A stretch of 64,000 bases of DNA from Bradyrhizobiaceae bacterium (GTDB taxonomy: Bacteria > Pseudomonadota > Alphaproteobacteria > Rhizobiales > Xanthobacteraceae). Shown here in pieces: positions 16,319 to 24,954 of this stretch (its first letter is position 1; every line of letters begins with the position of its first letter). The translations under genes were made by a program, and so were the position numbers. The notes beneath the pieces were generated by a model, which was given only the letters and a program-made list of their open reading frames with translations, was not told the DNA's origin and made no database searches. The stretch spans positions 530,667 through 594,666 of the forward strand of contig RXJJ01000003.1 in the NCBI GenBank assembly GCA_003963145.1. The letters are read 5' to 3'.

Positions 16319-16996
16319 CTAATCGTCTTGTTTTAATTGCGGCTTGTCGTGCAGCACCGCATGCAGAAGTGAGTTATGAACTTCGATCTTGCCATTGTAG
16401 CTGATGAATCCGAGCTTACGGAACTTATTCATGAAGAAACTGACGCGCGAGCGCGTCGTGCCAATCATCTCGGCCAAAGTTTCCTGACTGATTTTTGCGT
16501 CAATCGGCTGCGGATTGCCTTCCTTTCCGAAATTCGCCAGCAGCAGCAGCAACCGAGCGAGCCGCCGCTCGCTCGAGTTGAATAACTGATCGATGAGGTC
16601 TTCCTCGATCCTGTTGTTGCGCGTCAGAAGATAGGACATGAACATTTCCGCAAATTTCGGTTCGGCTTGCAGCGCGTTCATCATGGCTTTTTTTGTGATA
16701 GCAGTGATCTCGCAAGCCTCCATTGTTTTGGTGGTGGAAATCCGCAGCGTCTGACCGTTTAGGCAACCCTCTCCGAAAAACTGGCCTGCTTGCAAAATGC
16801 CGACGACTGCTTCCTTGCCCTGCTTGGAGACGACGATAAGCTTGACCTTGCCTTTGTGAATGTAGAACACCGAATCGGCGATATCGCCCTGGGCGAAAAT
16901 GCTTTGACCGCTGCGGAATTTAAGGCTGGTCTTGCCCGGCCCGACGCTCGCAAGAAACACTTTTGGGTCGAACGTCTTTTTGTCAGCTTTGCTCAA
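16319..16996 (-). CDS. Crp/Fnr-family transcriptional regulator
   Basis: About 225 residues. The cyclic-nucleotide-binding-type beta roll spans FRSGQSIFAQGDIADSVFYI to GQFFGEGCLNGQ; a dimer helix follows, and a C-terminal winged HTH has SQETLAEMIGTTRSRVSFFM. No FNR-type Cys cluster is present, so a 4Fe-4S oxygen sensor is unlikely. I chose TTG 16996 (LSKADKKTFDP) because AGGA lies just upstream and I recall homologues starting there; the open frame extends to 17188 but that part reads unlike protein. Confidence 0.88.
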   Translation of the reverse strand: MSKADKKTFDPKVFLASVGPGKTSLKFRSGQSIFAQGDIADSVFYIHKGKVKLIVVSKQGKEAVVGILQAGQFFGEGCLNGQTLRISTTKTMEACEITAITKKAMMNALQAEPKFAEMFMSYLLTRNNRIEEDLIDQLFNSSERRLARLLLLLANFGKEGNPQPIDAKISQETLAEMIGTTRSRVSFFMNKFRKLGFISYNGKIEVHNSLLHAVLHDKPQLKQDD

Positions 16997-17284
16997 TCGC
17001 TCGTCCTGTTCCGGAAATAGGTGATCCAGGCCCCGATTGGATACGAAGAAACCTCGGATGAAAAGAGGACGTCCCGCGGGTCGAGTGGACTTCCTCTCGT
17101 GATTCCATACACGCGGGGCGGGGTTCATCGTCTTCTGGAATGACCGACGCGCCAATCTGCGTCCTGAACGTAAAAGGTCGCCAGGCATTACAAATCTGTT
17201 CTAATGGACGTGGAAAGTCTGAGCAATTTTGACCAAATCACCGGTCGTAATACTTTGCGTACCTCCACGTAAATGTAGAAGCAA

Positions 17285-17482
17285 TTATTCGCTCCGAATT
17301 GATCCGTCTTTCGGGGTTACTTTAGTTTTACTCTCCAAGGCTGCGACGCGATCATTCGCACATGAAACGCAGATATATTTGCGGCGCTTATTGACAAAGA
17401 TTGAGGTCATTCCGGATTGGCAGGCGGGACATCTGGAGGTGTCTGCGGCATGTTCATTCATCTCGGCCCCGTGTTGCTTCAT
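17285..17482 (-). CDS. Small protein with two CxxC motifs
   Basis: 65 residues with CPACQSGMTSIFVNKRRKYICVSC: two CxxC pairs about 20 residues apart, as in zinc ribbons. The binding site is weak for both candidate starts (17482 and ATG 17461). Could be a small regulatory or RNA-associated zinc protein; the call rests only on the Cys spacing. Confidence 0.45.
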   Translation of the reverse strand: MKQHGAEMNEHAADTSRCPACQSGMTSIFVNKRRKYICVSCANDRVAALESKTKVTPKDGSIRSE

Positions 17483-17504
17483 TCGTTGGATTATCAGACG
17501 AAAT

Positions 17505-17666
17505 TCAATTCAAAGGCTTTGTCTTGCATTTGATTGGCGGCGATGCGCGGTTGGCGGCCTCGGCACGCATGAGATTGAGGAGCGAGTCGCGCTTGCCTTC
17601 ATCCGTCGTCTCGGCAAGCAGCCTCCGATACAATTCTATATTTTCTTGATGAATGAAGTTTTCCAT
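17505..17666 (-). CDS. Small helical protein, MENFIHQEN family
   Basis: 53 residues beginning MENFIHQENIELYRRLLAET. Short proteins starting ME-F-IHQEN-Y-LL are common in Bradyrhizobiaceae genomes as I recall them, always annotated hypothetical. CAGGAAC lies before ATG 17666. A longer frame to 17825 is open but unsupported. Function unknown. Confidence 0.62.
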   Translation of the reverse strand: MENFIHQENIELYRRLLAETTDEGKRDSLLNLMRAEAANRASPPIKCKTKPLN

Positions 17667-18386
17667 GATGTTCCTGGATAAAGTCTGGGTCATGCAACGC
17701 CGCGCAGGCCGTTCAGCCATCCGCGAACGATCGAAGACTTCATCGGATCTTCGGATCCTGTCATCGTGTGACGAGAAGCACCGGTCAGCGGGCATCCCTT
17801 GCATTTTGGAAATCGTAATGCACACAGACTAACGTCTGTGATAGCCAACGATTCCGATTGGCATGTCGTCCAAATCTTTTCGGATCCGATCATGACTTTA
17901 CTCCGCAGTCGGTCGGGAGCGAGAATTTTCAGTCATCGATAACAGCCAATGGCGGGCGGTGATGGCGCATTATGGCAAGCGCGGCGGCCTCGTGCTGATC
18001 AATATTGACCAACAGGAGGGATATTAAAATAATTGGAAGTTTGCGATTACGAGATGTAAATTGGACGGAACGGCGCATTTGTCGCGCCGCGACTCTTGTA
18101 CTCGATACCTTGTAGCCTCATCTCAGAGCGACAAGCCTGCAAGTGCTTGGGCGTCAAGAGCCCAGATTTATAACTATTCCTCGCCCAGGCTTATGATTGT
18201 TACCGTGCAATACTGCATGTCCTGCGTGAAAAAAGTCTCCATCTGTTGAAGCGTTTCTCTACAGCGGTCACAATCAAATCTTCCATCTTAACGGCGCGCA
18301 AGATCGCTTGTTTGCTTCTTTCTATTCAGCGCGCCCAAACCGAAAATGAACAAGACGCATGATCGTGTCTTATAGCCGAGGACTCC
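17667..18386. other. Gene-poor stretch inside island B
   Basis: No frame in these 720 bases has both a ribosome binding site and a plausible protein sequence. It may hold the promoter of the DUF1488 gene and decayed coding remnants. Confidence 0.4.
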
Positions 18387-18668
18387 ATGTACCTGACCCC
18401 GGGTAATTTTCACGCTTTCGATGCCGATCGCATGGTCGTTCGCTTTACGATGATGAACGATAACGTGGAAATCAATTGCGCTGTCAGCACTGACGCGATG
18501 GATCGCCTCGAAGGCGCAAAGCGCGTAACGCTGGCCCAGCGGGAAGAACAGTTCACGCGACTGCGCAGCCAGATCGAAGCGCGTGCGGAACAAAAATTCT
18601 TGAATGCTGAGTTCGAAGGAAGTCCGGCTGGCGTCATTCTGCGCAGTATCGATTTCCGGCAGCTTTGA
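18387..18668 (+). CDS. DUF1488-family protein
   Basis: 93 residues with the DUF1488 layout: MVVRFTMMNDNVEINCAVST, AMDRLEGAKR, then REEQFTRLRSQIEARAEQKF. GAGGACTCC precedes ATG 18387. The family is small and uncharacterised, widespread in alphaproteobacteria. Confidence 0.75.
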   Translation: MYLTPGNFHAFDADRMVVRFTMMNDNVEINCAVSTDAMDRLEGAKRVTLAQREEQFTRLRSQIEARAEQKFLNAEFEGSPAGVILRSIDFRQL

Positions 18669-18790
18669 ACGGCCGCGAGAAGCTTAATCCAATGACGATT
18701 GAACGCGCGGTCGCGCGTCTGGTATCGAAGCCATGGAAGCGGCGTTATTCAGTTTTCTGGGCCACACCGCCCCTCGCGCCTTCACTCACA

Positions 18791-19273
18791 TTACGCAAAG
18801 ACACCGATCAAAATCGCAGCGATGGCCCCGCACGATAGCGGAAGCCGAAGCTTCGGATACCAGGCAGGTGTTCGATGCAAGCGGGTGGCGGCCAGATCGA
18901 CCCACAACATCAAAGCGAACGCCGCCGCGAGGATCAAAAAACCGGCTTTCGCCGGAGCGAGCAGGCTGATCCAAGCGATCAGGCTCGGCACAACGCTGAC
19001 CACGAGCCATCGTGTTGTTTCGGAGCTTGGCGGTGAGGATGAGGAGATTGCGAGACCCCAGTGAATTCCGCCCAGGAACGAAAGGATGATCGCGCCATAA
19101 GCAAGAAGCGCCAGCGCCGCATGCCCCCGGAGAGGCTGATCGGCAACCAGTGTGAGCAATGCACACAGAAAAAACGGGACCAGGCCGAAGCCGCCGAGCC
19201 ATGACGCTGCGGGTGGCACGCGAGGAGCACTAAATATTTCGACACTCTTTGTATCGGGCATATCAGGGGACAT
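18791..19273 (-). CDS. DUF3429-family membrane protein
   Basis: 160 residues with about five transmembrane helices; the stretch ALLAYGAIILSFLGGIHWGLA is the DUF3429 hallmark (SFLGG.HWG). ATG 19273 lies just after the stop of the SOUL gene, so the two are probably co-transcribed, though the binding site is weak. Function unknown; inner membrane. Confidence 0.82.
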   Translation of the reverse strand: MSPDMPDTKSVEIFSAPRVPPAASWLGGFGLVPFFLCALLTLVADQPLRGHAALALLAYGAIILSFLGGIHWGLAISSSSPPSSETTRWLVVSVVPSLIAWISLLAPAKAGFLILAAAFALMLWVDLAATRLHRTPAWYPKLRLPLSCGAIAAILIGVFA

Positions 19274-19275
19274 TG

Positions 19276-19932
19276 TCAGCTCGCGTCAGCGCTGGCCGCC
19301 ACGTCCAGCATGATTTCGTTTCGACGCAGAAACGGCAATGTCCATGGTGGGTTGTAAAAAGCAAGAACGGGCTCGCCGCTCGTCTTGATATGATGCCGCT
19401 CCGCGAATTCCCGCAGGTCGCTGGTCTTGTTCTGAATGGTGCTGTCCGACGCCGTACCCGAAAACCGGATTGCAATCGCACGCTTCGCGGGAAGCGGAAT
19501 TAAGGTCACGCGACTGTCGTCTGGGACTGGAAGTGTTTCAATCGTCCATTTTTTTGGCATGATAAAGCGAACGGTCCAGTTACCATTGCCGAATTGTTGC
19601 GTGACGGGCGCGGTCATCGCTATGGTCTGCTGACGCTGCTGCTGGACGGGCGCCGTCATTTCAATCTTATTGGACGATTTGTTGGCGCCGAAGATATAGG
19701 CCGCGATCAGCCGGAAACCCTCGCCGATGGCCGCTTTGCGCTCGCCCTCGACTTGCGCCTGCGCGGCGATCATCTTGTCGTATAGGCGAATTTCAAATGC
19801 GCCCTCGGACAACTCAACCTTATAGTCTGGCTGTTCGACCTTGCTCATAAGGGGCCCCGCGGCCGCAGCCGCCATGATTACTGCGGTCGCCAGACTGGCA
19901 AACAGAACAAACTTGAAACGTCTAGACGCCAT
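19276..19932 (-). CDS. SOUL-family haem-binding protein, exported
   Basis: 218 residues with an N-terminal hydrophobic anchor or signal peptide (FVLFASLATAVIMAAAAAG) and a SOUL domain: PDYKVELSEGAFEIRLYD, FRLIAAYIFGANKSSNKIEMTAPV, IAMTAPVTQQ, VRFIMPKKWTIETLPVP. The doubled MTAPV motif is typical. Members bind haem or related tetrapyrroles. It heads a two-gene unit with the DUF3429 membrane protein. Confidence 0.9.
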   Translation of the reverse strand: MASRRFKFVLFASLATAVIMAAAAAGPLMSKVEQPDYKVELSEGAFEIRLYDKMIAAQAQVEGERKAAIGEGFRLIAAYIFGANKSSNKIEMTAPVQQQRQQTIAMTAPVTQQFGNGNWTVRFIMPKKWTIETLPVPDDSRVTLIPLPAKRAIAIRFSGTASDSTIQNKTSDLREFAERHHIKTSGEPVLAFYNPPWTLPFLRRNEIMLDVAASADAS

Positions 19933-19955
19933 CGGCCACCGCTACCGTTGAAGGC

Positions 19956-20474
19956 TCACTTCCGCCCGGCTCCGAGCGTTCCCCGATCGCTATATCTGAG
20001 GAGGCAAATCGAAACGACCATGACGAGGATAAGACCGCCGAGAACGCCGAGTTCAAGCATCGTTGAGTTCAACAGCGCCTGACTCTCCGGCGTCCATTTG
20101 CTCGGCATGCTGGCCTGCGACGATTCAAGCGTAATCACCAAGACTCTTCGGATCGACGCGATCAGTCCGACGATGAGGAACGGCTCGCAGACAAGAACGC
20201 CGGATCGAAACGAGACGCGCACAGTGTGCAGAATTTCGACCACCATCAGCACGAACAGAAGACGGTCGATCGAGGAAATGAGGGCCATCGAGTCGCCATG
20301 CGCCTGGACGTCGCGCCACAGTGAGAACGCTGCCGTCCCTATTCCAAGGATCGCGGTGATCGCGAGCAGGACGCCCAAAATCATGTAAGCGAAAACTTCA
20401 ACCTTAAGAAAAATCCTGCCAGCAAACGCGCCTAGCCGGGTGACGTCAACGTCTGCATGTTCATCCTTCTGCAT
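19956..20474 (-). CDS. PsiE-like membrane protein
   Basis: 172 residues with four transmembrane helices. The central motif FVLMVVEILHTVRVSFRSG and VCEPFLIVGLIASIRRVLVITLE matches the phosphate-starvation-inducible PsiE family. ATG 20474 (MQKDEHADV) has GAGGCAAA upstream. PsiE's role is unknown; in E. coli it responds to phosphate starvation and cAMP-CRP. Confidence 0.82.
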   Translation of the reverse strand: MQKDEHADVDVTRLGAFAGRIFLKVEVFAYMILGVLLAITAILGIGTAAFSLWRDVQAHGDSMALISSIDRLLFVLMVVEILHTVRVSFRSGVLVCEPFLIVGLIASIRRVLVITLESSQASMPSKWTPESQALLNSTMLELGVLGGLILVMVVSICLLRYSDRGTLGAGRK

Positions 20475-20500
20475 TTTGCCTCGCCTCCCCTTCCGGGGCA

Positions 20501-20770
20501 TGGCCGGCAACGCTGCCCAGCGTGACCACGGCCGCGGCGCTGGCGATGGGGATAACCTGGGAGGTCGTCGTCGCGGCCGAAATGATATCCGGCAGCCAGG
20601 GCGGTGCGGCGACGGGCGGCGGGCTGGGGCGTCTGATGTGGCACTCCTACATCACCGGCGATTACACCGGAATTGTCGTTGCCATGCTGTCGATCGGCAT
20701 CGCCGGCTATTTGTCCAGCGCGGTCGTTCGTTATGCCGGAGGTTTGCTGACGCCATGGCGGACAAGATGA
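20501..20770 (+). pseudogene. 3' remnant of a NitT/TauT-type ABC transporter permease
   Basis: Only the last third of a binding-protein-dependent permease remains: the part LPSVTTAAALAMGITWEVVVAAEMI, then GGLGRLMWHSYITGDY and GIAGYLSSAVVRYAGGLLTPW matches the end of permeases such as those at 23310 and 28301. The upstream five helices are missing and sequence before about 20500 is the control region of the PsiE-like gene. A GTG at 20522 could start an 82-residue fragment, but it would not be a working permease. It overlaps the ATPase gene by 16 bp as in intact operons. Confidence 0.8.
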
Positions 20771-21630
20771 TGCGGGATCTCGGCGGGACGGCAAAGGGTG
20801 GTATCGAGGTCTCTGGGCTTTGCCGCGAGTTCGATCTTGGCTCTCGCAAGTCCCTCGTCATCTCGGACTGCAGTTTCGATCTGCCGGCGGGCATGCTGAC
20901 GGTCATGATCGGGCCGTCCGGTTGCGGCAAAAGCGCGCTCGCCAAGCTCATCGCAGGATACGACACCCCCAGCAGCGGAACGATCAGGATCGACGGCCGT
21001 CCGGTCACCGGAGCCGGTCGCGACCGCTTGATGGTTTTTCAGGAAAGCGCCCTGTTCGACTGGATGACCACTCAGGACAATGCATTGTTCGGTCCAAGCC
21101 AGAAAAGGGGTGGGGCTGACGAGGCGAGCAAAGCCCTGACCGCGTCATTGCTGGAGCTGGTGGGTTTGACCCGCTTCACGAAGCGCTATCCGGCCGCGCT
21201 GTCCGGCGGTATGCAGCGCCGTCTCGAAATGGTCCGTGCGCTCGCCAACGCTCCTGACCTCTTCATCCTCGATGAACCCTTCCGGGGCCTTGATGCAATG
21301 ACCCGCGGCCTGATGCAGCAGCATTTTGCCGACATGTTCGAGGAAACCCGGCGGACGACTCTTTTCATCACGACCGAGATTGACGAGGCGCTGCTTCTCG
21401 CCGATCGCATCTTGATCATGACCAACAAACCGATGAGCGTCGCGGCGGAAATCATTGTCGATCTGCCGCGCCCCCGAAAACAATACGAGCTTTTGCGCAA
21501 CGAACACGCGGCCGCGATTCGCAACAGGGCGCTCGAGCTTTTGTTTCCCGAAGCGATGAAGTCGTTCGGATATAGCGAGGGCTCAGAAGATCGGACTGCG
21601 CGTCAGGTCAACGTGTCCGTGCGGTCTTAG
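20755..21630 (+). CDS. NitT/TauT-type ABC transporter ATPase with altered switch histidine
   Basis: 291 residues. Walker [10 protein letters not shown]-loop VFQESALF, signature LSGGMQRR, Walker B LFILDEPFRGLD are present. The H-loop reads ITTEIDEA where relatives in this window have VTHDIEEA, so the switch histidine is replaced by Thr, which normally impairs ATP hydrolysis. Its permease partner is only a fragment and no binding protein is encoded in island B, so it is probably an orphan on the way to decay. Confidence 0.85.
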   Translation: MADKMMRDLGGTAKGGIEVSGLCREFDLGSRKSLVISDCSFDLPAGMLTVMIGPSGCGKSALAKLIAGYDTPSSGTIRIDGRPVTGAGRDRLMVFQESALFDWMTTQDNALFGPSQKRGGADEASKALTASLLELVGLTRFTKRYPAALSGGMQRRLEMVRALANAPDLFILDEPFRGLDAMTRGLMQQHFADMFEETRRTTLFITTEIDEALLLADRILIMTNKPMSVAAEIIVDLPRPRKQYELLRNEHAAAIRNRALELLFPEAMKSFGYSEGSEDRTARQVNVSVRS

Positions 21631-21699
21631 TGCCGGCCGCGGCCAATACCAGCCGGATCAATTCACTTTAACAGCCGCGTCAGGACCAGCGAGGCGTGG

Positions 21700-21966
21700 A
21701 TGGCGGCCGCGACCACAATCACGGCGCTCGATTACGTACTCGCGGGCGCCGTCTCGGCCGGCCTGCTGTTCTACCTCACTTATGCGCTGCTGCGCCCCAG
21801 CACAGAAGAAAGTTTACACGATCACTTCGAAGAAACCCGGTTACCTCGCGGTTACAGTCTCTTCAATTCGCTGGCATGCGCGGGAGGTACGAACCATACC
21901 GATCGTGCAATCCAAGTTAATGCGTCAGACGTCGAGCGGAAGCCGCCGAGGAACGTCATGCCGTGA
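21700..21966 (+). pseudogene. KdpF-like remnant fused to unrelated tail
   Basis: The first 35 or so residues, with LDYVLAGAVSAGLLFYLTYA followed by LLRP, match KdpF, the single-helix small subunit of the Kdp potassium ATPase, which normally ends about there. The frame then runs on for 50 residues with no resemblance to anything. No kdpA follows; the att copy begins 46 bp later. It is most likely the broken start of a kdpFABC operon. Confidence 0.55.
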
Positions 21967-22012
21967 ACGGGCGCGTTCTATAAAGTAGCGGGCCAACATT
22001 ATGACTTCCCGC

Positions 22013-22057
22013 TTCGTAATGACGGGGTCACAGGTTCGAGTCCTGTTTGCGGCACCA
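22013..22057 (+). repeat. att copy 3 (attR, right end of island array)
   Basis: Perfect 45-bp copy of tRNA-Thr positions 412-456. The 12 bp before it (22001-22012) resemble those before att copy 2 in ten of twelve positions but not the tRNA gene, so both right ends share element-derived sequence. Chromosomal sequence resumes after 22057. Confidence 0.92.
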
Positions 22058-22312
22058 TTTTCCTTCTGACCTGAAAACATGATCAGTGTGACGGAATGGA
22101 ATTCCTTGCGCCCGCAAGTCCATCCATCATGGATTGCTCAAGGAAGGATCATTATTGAGCAGATGCTGCTCGCCAACTCGGCACGGCAGGATTTTTGGTA
22201 ATCAATTTCTTTGTGAGCAAGAAAATAACAATCCCGGCCGAACGCTCGGCCTATCCTGATCTCGCCTTCCTTCGCGGCAGTTCGCGATACAGCAGATGAG
22301 GATAATAAAGGG

Positions 22313-23302
22313 ATGAAGTTCATGTTGAGAACGACGATGCTGTCGGCATTCATCGGCTTCCTCGCTTTGCTAAGCGGCGGCGCTCAGGCGGAGGTGCTGA
22401 AAGCGCGGATGGCGCAAAACCTCTCCCCGATCTCCGGTGTCGCGATTGTGGCGCAGGAAAAAGGATTCTTCGCCAAGCACGGTCTGGAAATCACCGTGAG
22501 CAACTTCACCAGTGGCAAGCAATGTCTGGACACGGTGATCGGCGGCGGCGCTGACATCGCGACCACGGCGGAAGCCCCGACCACGGCGGCCGCGATGGCC
22601 GGTCTTCCCATCGCGTTCCTTGCGCGAATGGAATATTCCGACGACAAGACCGTCGCCTCGGCGAAATCCGGCATCAAGACCAGGAACGATCTCAAGGGCA
22701 AGAAAATCGCCTACACGGCGGGAACGGGCAGTGAAGTCTATACGGCGACGCTGCTCAAGAGTGTCGGGTTGACCAAGGACGATGTGTCGCTCGTCAATCT
22801 TCAGCCTCAGGCGATGCTTCCCGCGCTGGTGTCCGGAAGTATTGACGCCTTCAATTCCTGGGAGCCGCACATCAGCAACGCCAAGAAGGCGATGGGAGCC
22901 GACGCCGTCGGAATCGATACCAAGGGCGTCTATGCCGAAACCTTCAACATTGTGGTCACCAAGGACTATCTGGCGAAGAATGAAGCGCTGATGGAAAAAT
23001 TCCTCGCGGCGCTGATCGACGCGGAAAAATGGATGAAGGCCAATCCGGAAGAAGCGATCGCCATCGTTGCCAAGGCCACCGGCATCAAGCCGGAGGATCT
23101 CGCGGCCATCTGGGCCGATTACAATTATCATGTCACGCTCGACGACAAGCAGATCGAGGTTTTAAAGGCGCATGCCGCGTGGCGTCTGGAGAGCGGCAAC
23201 CATCCTCCGGGCGCGACCACGATGCCGGACCTCAGCAAGGTCATCGAGCCGGGACCGCTCAAGAAAGTTGATTCGTCCCGCGTCACCTACACCTTGAAAT
23301 AA
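22313..23302 (+). CDS. ABC transporter substrate-binding protein (NitT/TauT, NMT1-like)
   Basis: 329 residues: signal peptide ending at GGAQA, then a type 2 periplasmic binding fold with GVAIVAQEKGFFAKHGLEI and IGGGADIATTAEAPTTAAA, and DLKGKKIAYTAGTGSEV. This is the family that includes nitrate, taurine, sulfonate and thiamine-precursor binders. ATG 22313 has AAAGGG almost touching it, so ATG 22322 (spacing nine) is an alternative. First gene of a binding protein - permease - ATPase - amidase unit. Confidence 0.9.
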   Translation: MKFMLRTTMLSAFIGFLALLSGGAQAEVLKARMAQNLSPISGVAIVAQEKGFFAKHGLEITVSNFTSGKQCLDTVIGGGADIATTAEAPTTAAAMAGLPIAFLARMEYSDDKTVASAKSGIKTRNDLKGKKIAYTAGTGSEVYTATLLKSVGLTKDDVSLVNLQPQAMLPALVSGSIDAFNSWEPHISNAKKAMGADAVGIDTKGVYAETFNIVVTKDYLAKNEALMEKFLAALIDAEKWMKANPEEAIAIVAKATGIKPEDLAAIWADYNYHVTLDDKQIEVLKAHAAWRLESGNHPPGATTMPDLSKVIEPGPLKKVDSSRVTYTLK

Positions 23303-23309
23303 GCGCCAC

Positions 23310-24071
23310 ATGACCCCTGCTGTCGCGAAAAGGATCAACGTGGCTCTGGCCACGTTGTCTATCCCGCTGTTTCTGGTGATCTGGGAGTTAGTGTCGCGAT
23401 CCGGCGTGGTGAACGCCGTTCTTTTTCCGCCTCCGACAACGGTCGCTGTCGCGATCTACGACTGGGTAAGAAGCGGTCAGTTTGCGGTCGACTTCGCCGT
23501 CAGCTTTTATCGCGTCGTCACCGGTTATCTGCTTGGCGCAACTCTTGGAGTCATCGTCGGATTGCTGACCGGACAATTCGAATTCGTCTCGAGCCTGTTG
23601 TCTCCGATCTTCCATATCCTGCGGCCAATTCCGCCGATTGCGTTCGTCCCGATCGTGATCCTCTGGTTCGGTCTGTCGGAAGCGGGGAAGCTGTTCCTGG
23701 TGTTTTGGGGCGTGTTCTTTACGGTCTGGCTTTCGACCCATCTCGGGGTACAGAAGGTCGATGACGGGCTGATCCGCGCGGCTCAGGCGCTCGGTACGCC
23801 AAGGCGGCGCATGCTGACCGAGATCATTTTTCTCGGGGCCATGCCGTATATCGCGGTGGGACTGCGAACCGCCGTCAGTGTCGCATTCTATACGCTGGTT
23901 GCCGCCGAGCTTGCCGGCACCTTCGCCGGCATCGTCTATCGCATCGACATCGCGCAACAGAATTTGCAGACCGGTCAGGTCATGGGCGGGCTGCTGGCCC
24001 TCGGCGCCCTCTCTTTCGCGGCGGATCGCTGCTTTGCGATCGCTTCGCAGCGGCTGATCTGGTGGCGTTGA
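23310..24071 (+). CDS. ABC transporter permease (NitT/TauT type)
   Basis: 253 residues with about six transmembrane helices. HILRPIPPIAFVPIVILWFG is the characteristic family segment and IRAAQALGTPRRRMLTEII is the EAA loop that contacts the ATPase. It starts seven bases after the binding protein and its stop lies just before the ATPase. Complete, unlike the permease fragment in island B. Confidence 0.92.
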   Translation: MTPAVAKRINVALATLSIPLFLVIWELVSRSGVVNAVLFPPPTTVAVAIYDWVRSGQFAVDFAVSFYRVVTGYLLGATLGVIVGLLTGQFEFVSSLLSPIFHILRPIPPIAFVPIVILWFGLSEAGKLFLVFWGVFFTVWLSTHLGVQKVDDGLIRAAQALGTPRRRMLTEIIFLGAMPYIAVGLRTAVSVAFYTLVAAELAGTFAGIVYRIDIAQQNLQTGQVMGGLLALGALSFAADRCFAIASQRLIWWR

Positions 24072-24091
24072 AAGAGAGCGGTCAAAGCACG

Positions 24092-24904
24092 ATGGATTTT
24101 TCAAAGGTTTCCAGTTCGGCAGAGATTGAAGTCGATGACGTCACCATCGCTTTCGACACGCCCAAGGGGCAGGTCGTGGCCGTCGACCGCGCGTCATTTC
24201 AGGTCAGAAGTGGCGAGTTCGTTTGTCTTCTCGGGCCTTCCGGCTGCGGCAAGTCGACTCTTCTGAATGCCATGGCCGGCTTTGAAAAGCCTTATGCCGG
24301 GATGGTCAAAATGACGGGCGCCGAGATTCAGGGGCCGGGCCCCGATCGCGGCATGGTGTTCCAGCAGCCTTTTCTGTTTCCCTGGAAAAACGTCCGCAGC
24401 AACATCATGCATGGGCCGCGAATGCTGGGGAAGACAGCCGAAGAGGCGGGAGAGATCGCCGACGAGCTGATCGGAATGATCGGCCTGTCGCGGTTCGCGC
24501 TGGCCTATCCACACACGCTGTCCGGAGGCATGCAGCAGCGCGTGGCGATTGCGCGAGCCATGGCCAACAAGCCCGAAGTGCTGCTGATGGATGAACCGTT
24601 CGGAGCGCTGGATGCCCAGACCAGAATCGTGATGCAGGAAAACCTTCTCGATCTCTGGGAAAAGACTCATACGACGATCGTATTTGTCACCCACGATATC
24701 GAGGAGGCGATTTTTCTCGCGGACAGGATTCTCGTGATGAGCGTCGGACCGGGACGCATCAAGGAAACGATCAATGTCGATCTTCCGCGGCCGCGATCCG
24801 ATGAGATTCTCGCGAAACCGGAATATCTGACGATCAAGAAACAGTGTCTCGATCTGATCAGGGCGGAGAGCCTCCGCGCGTTTGAAAAGTCCTCGGAAAG
24901 ATGA
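24092..24904 (+). CDS. ABC transporter ATP-binding protein (NitT/TauT type)
   Basis: 270 residues from ATG 24092 (MDFSKVSS). Walker [11 protein letters not shown]-loop VFQQPFLF, signature LSGGMQQR, Walker [12 protein letters not shown], and intact H-loop VTHDIEEA. Powers the preceding permease. A GTG at 24062 would overlap the permease stop and is less likely. Confidence 0.93.
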   Translation: MDFSKVSSSAEIEVDDVTIAFDTPKGQVVAVDRASFQVRSGEFVCLLGPSGCGKSTLLNAMAGFEKPYAGMVKMTGAEIQGPGPDRGMVFQQPFLFPWKNVRSNIMHGPRMLGKTAEEAGEIADELIGMIGLSRFALAYPHTLSGGMQQRVAIARAMANKPEVLLMDEPFGALDAQTRIVMQENLLDLWEKTHTTIVFVTHDIEEAIFLADRILVMSVGPGRIKETINVDLPRPRSDEILAKPEYLTIKKQCLDLIRAESLRAFEKSSER

Positions 24905-24954
24905 TCGGGAGTTCTGTACGCTGGAAGCAGTCCCGTTGTTGAACGAGAAGATGC

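Larger units (their letters stand above)
12399..22057. mobile_element. Island B: integrase-less genomic island with stress-type genes
   Basis: Bounded by att copies 2 and 3. It has no recombinase, primase or conjugation gene and several broken genes (VIT transporter frameshift, 5'-truncated permease, KdpF remnant), so it looks decayed or dependent on an integrase supplied elsewhere, for example by island A. Intact cargo is stress-type: HPF/RaiA, GlsB-like, DUF1236, a Crp/Fnr regulator, a SOUL haem protein and a PsiE-like membrane protein. Base composition lies between island A cargo and the core chromosome. Confidence 0.75.

Noticed and set aside
457..22057. A CRISPR array or toxin-antitoxin pair within the islands
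   Set aside because: No regularly spaced repeats of CRISPR size were seen, and no adjacent small gene pair matched a toxin-antitoxin family; the XRE gene has no toxin-like partner.
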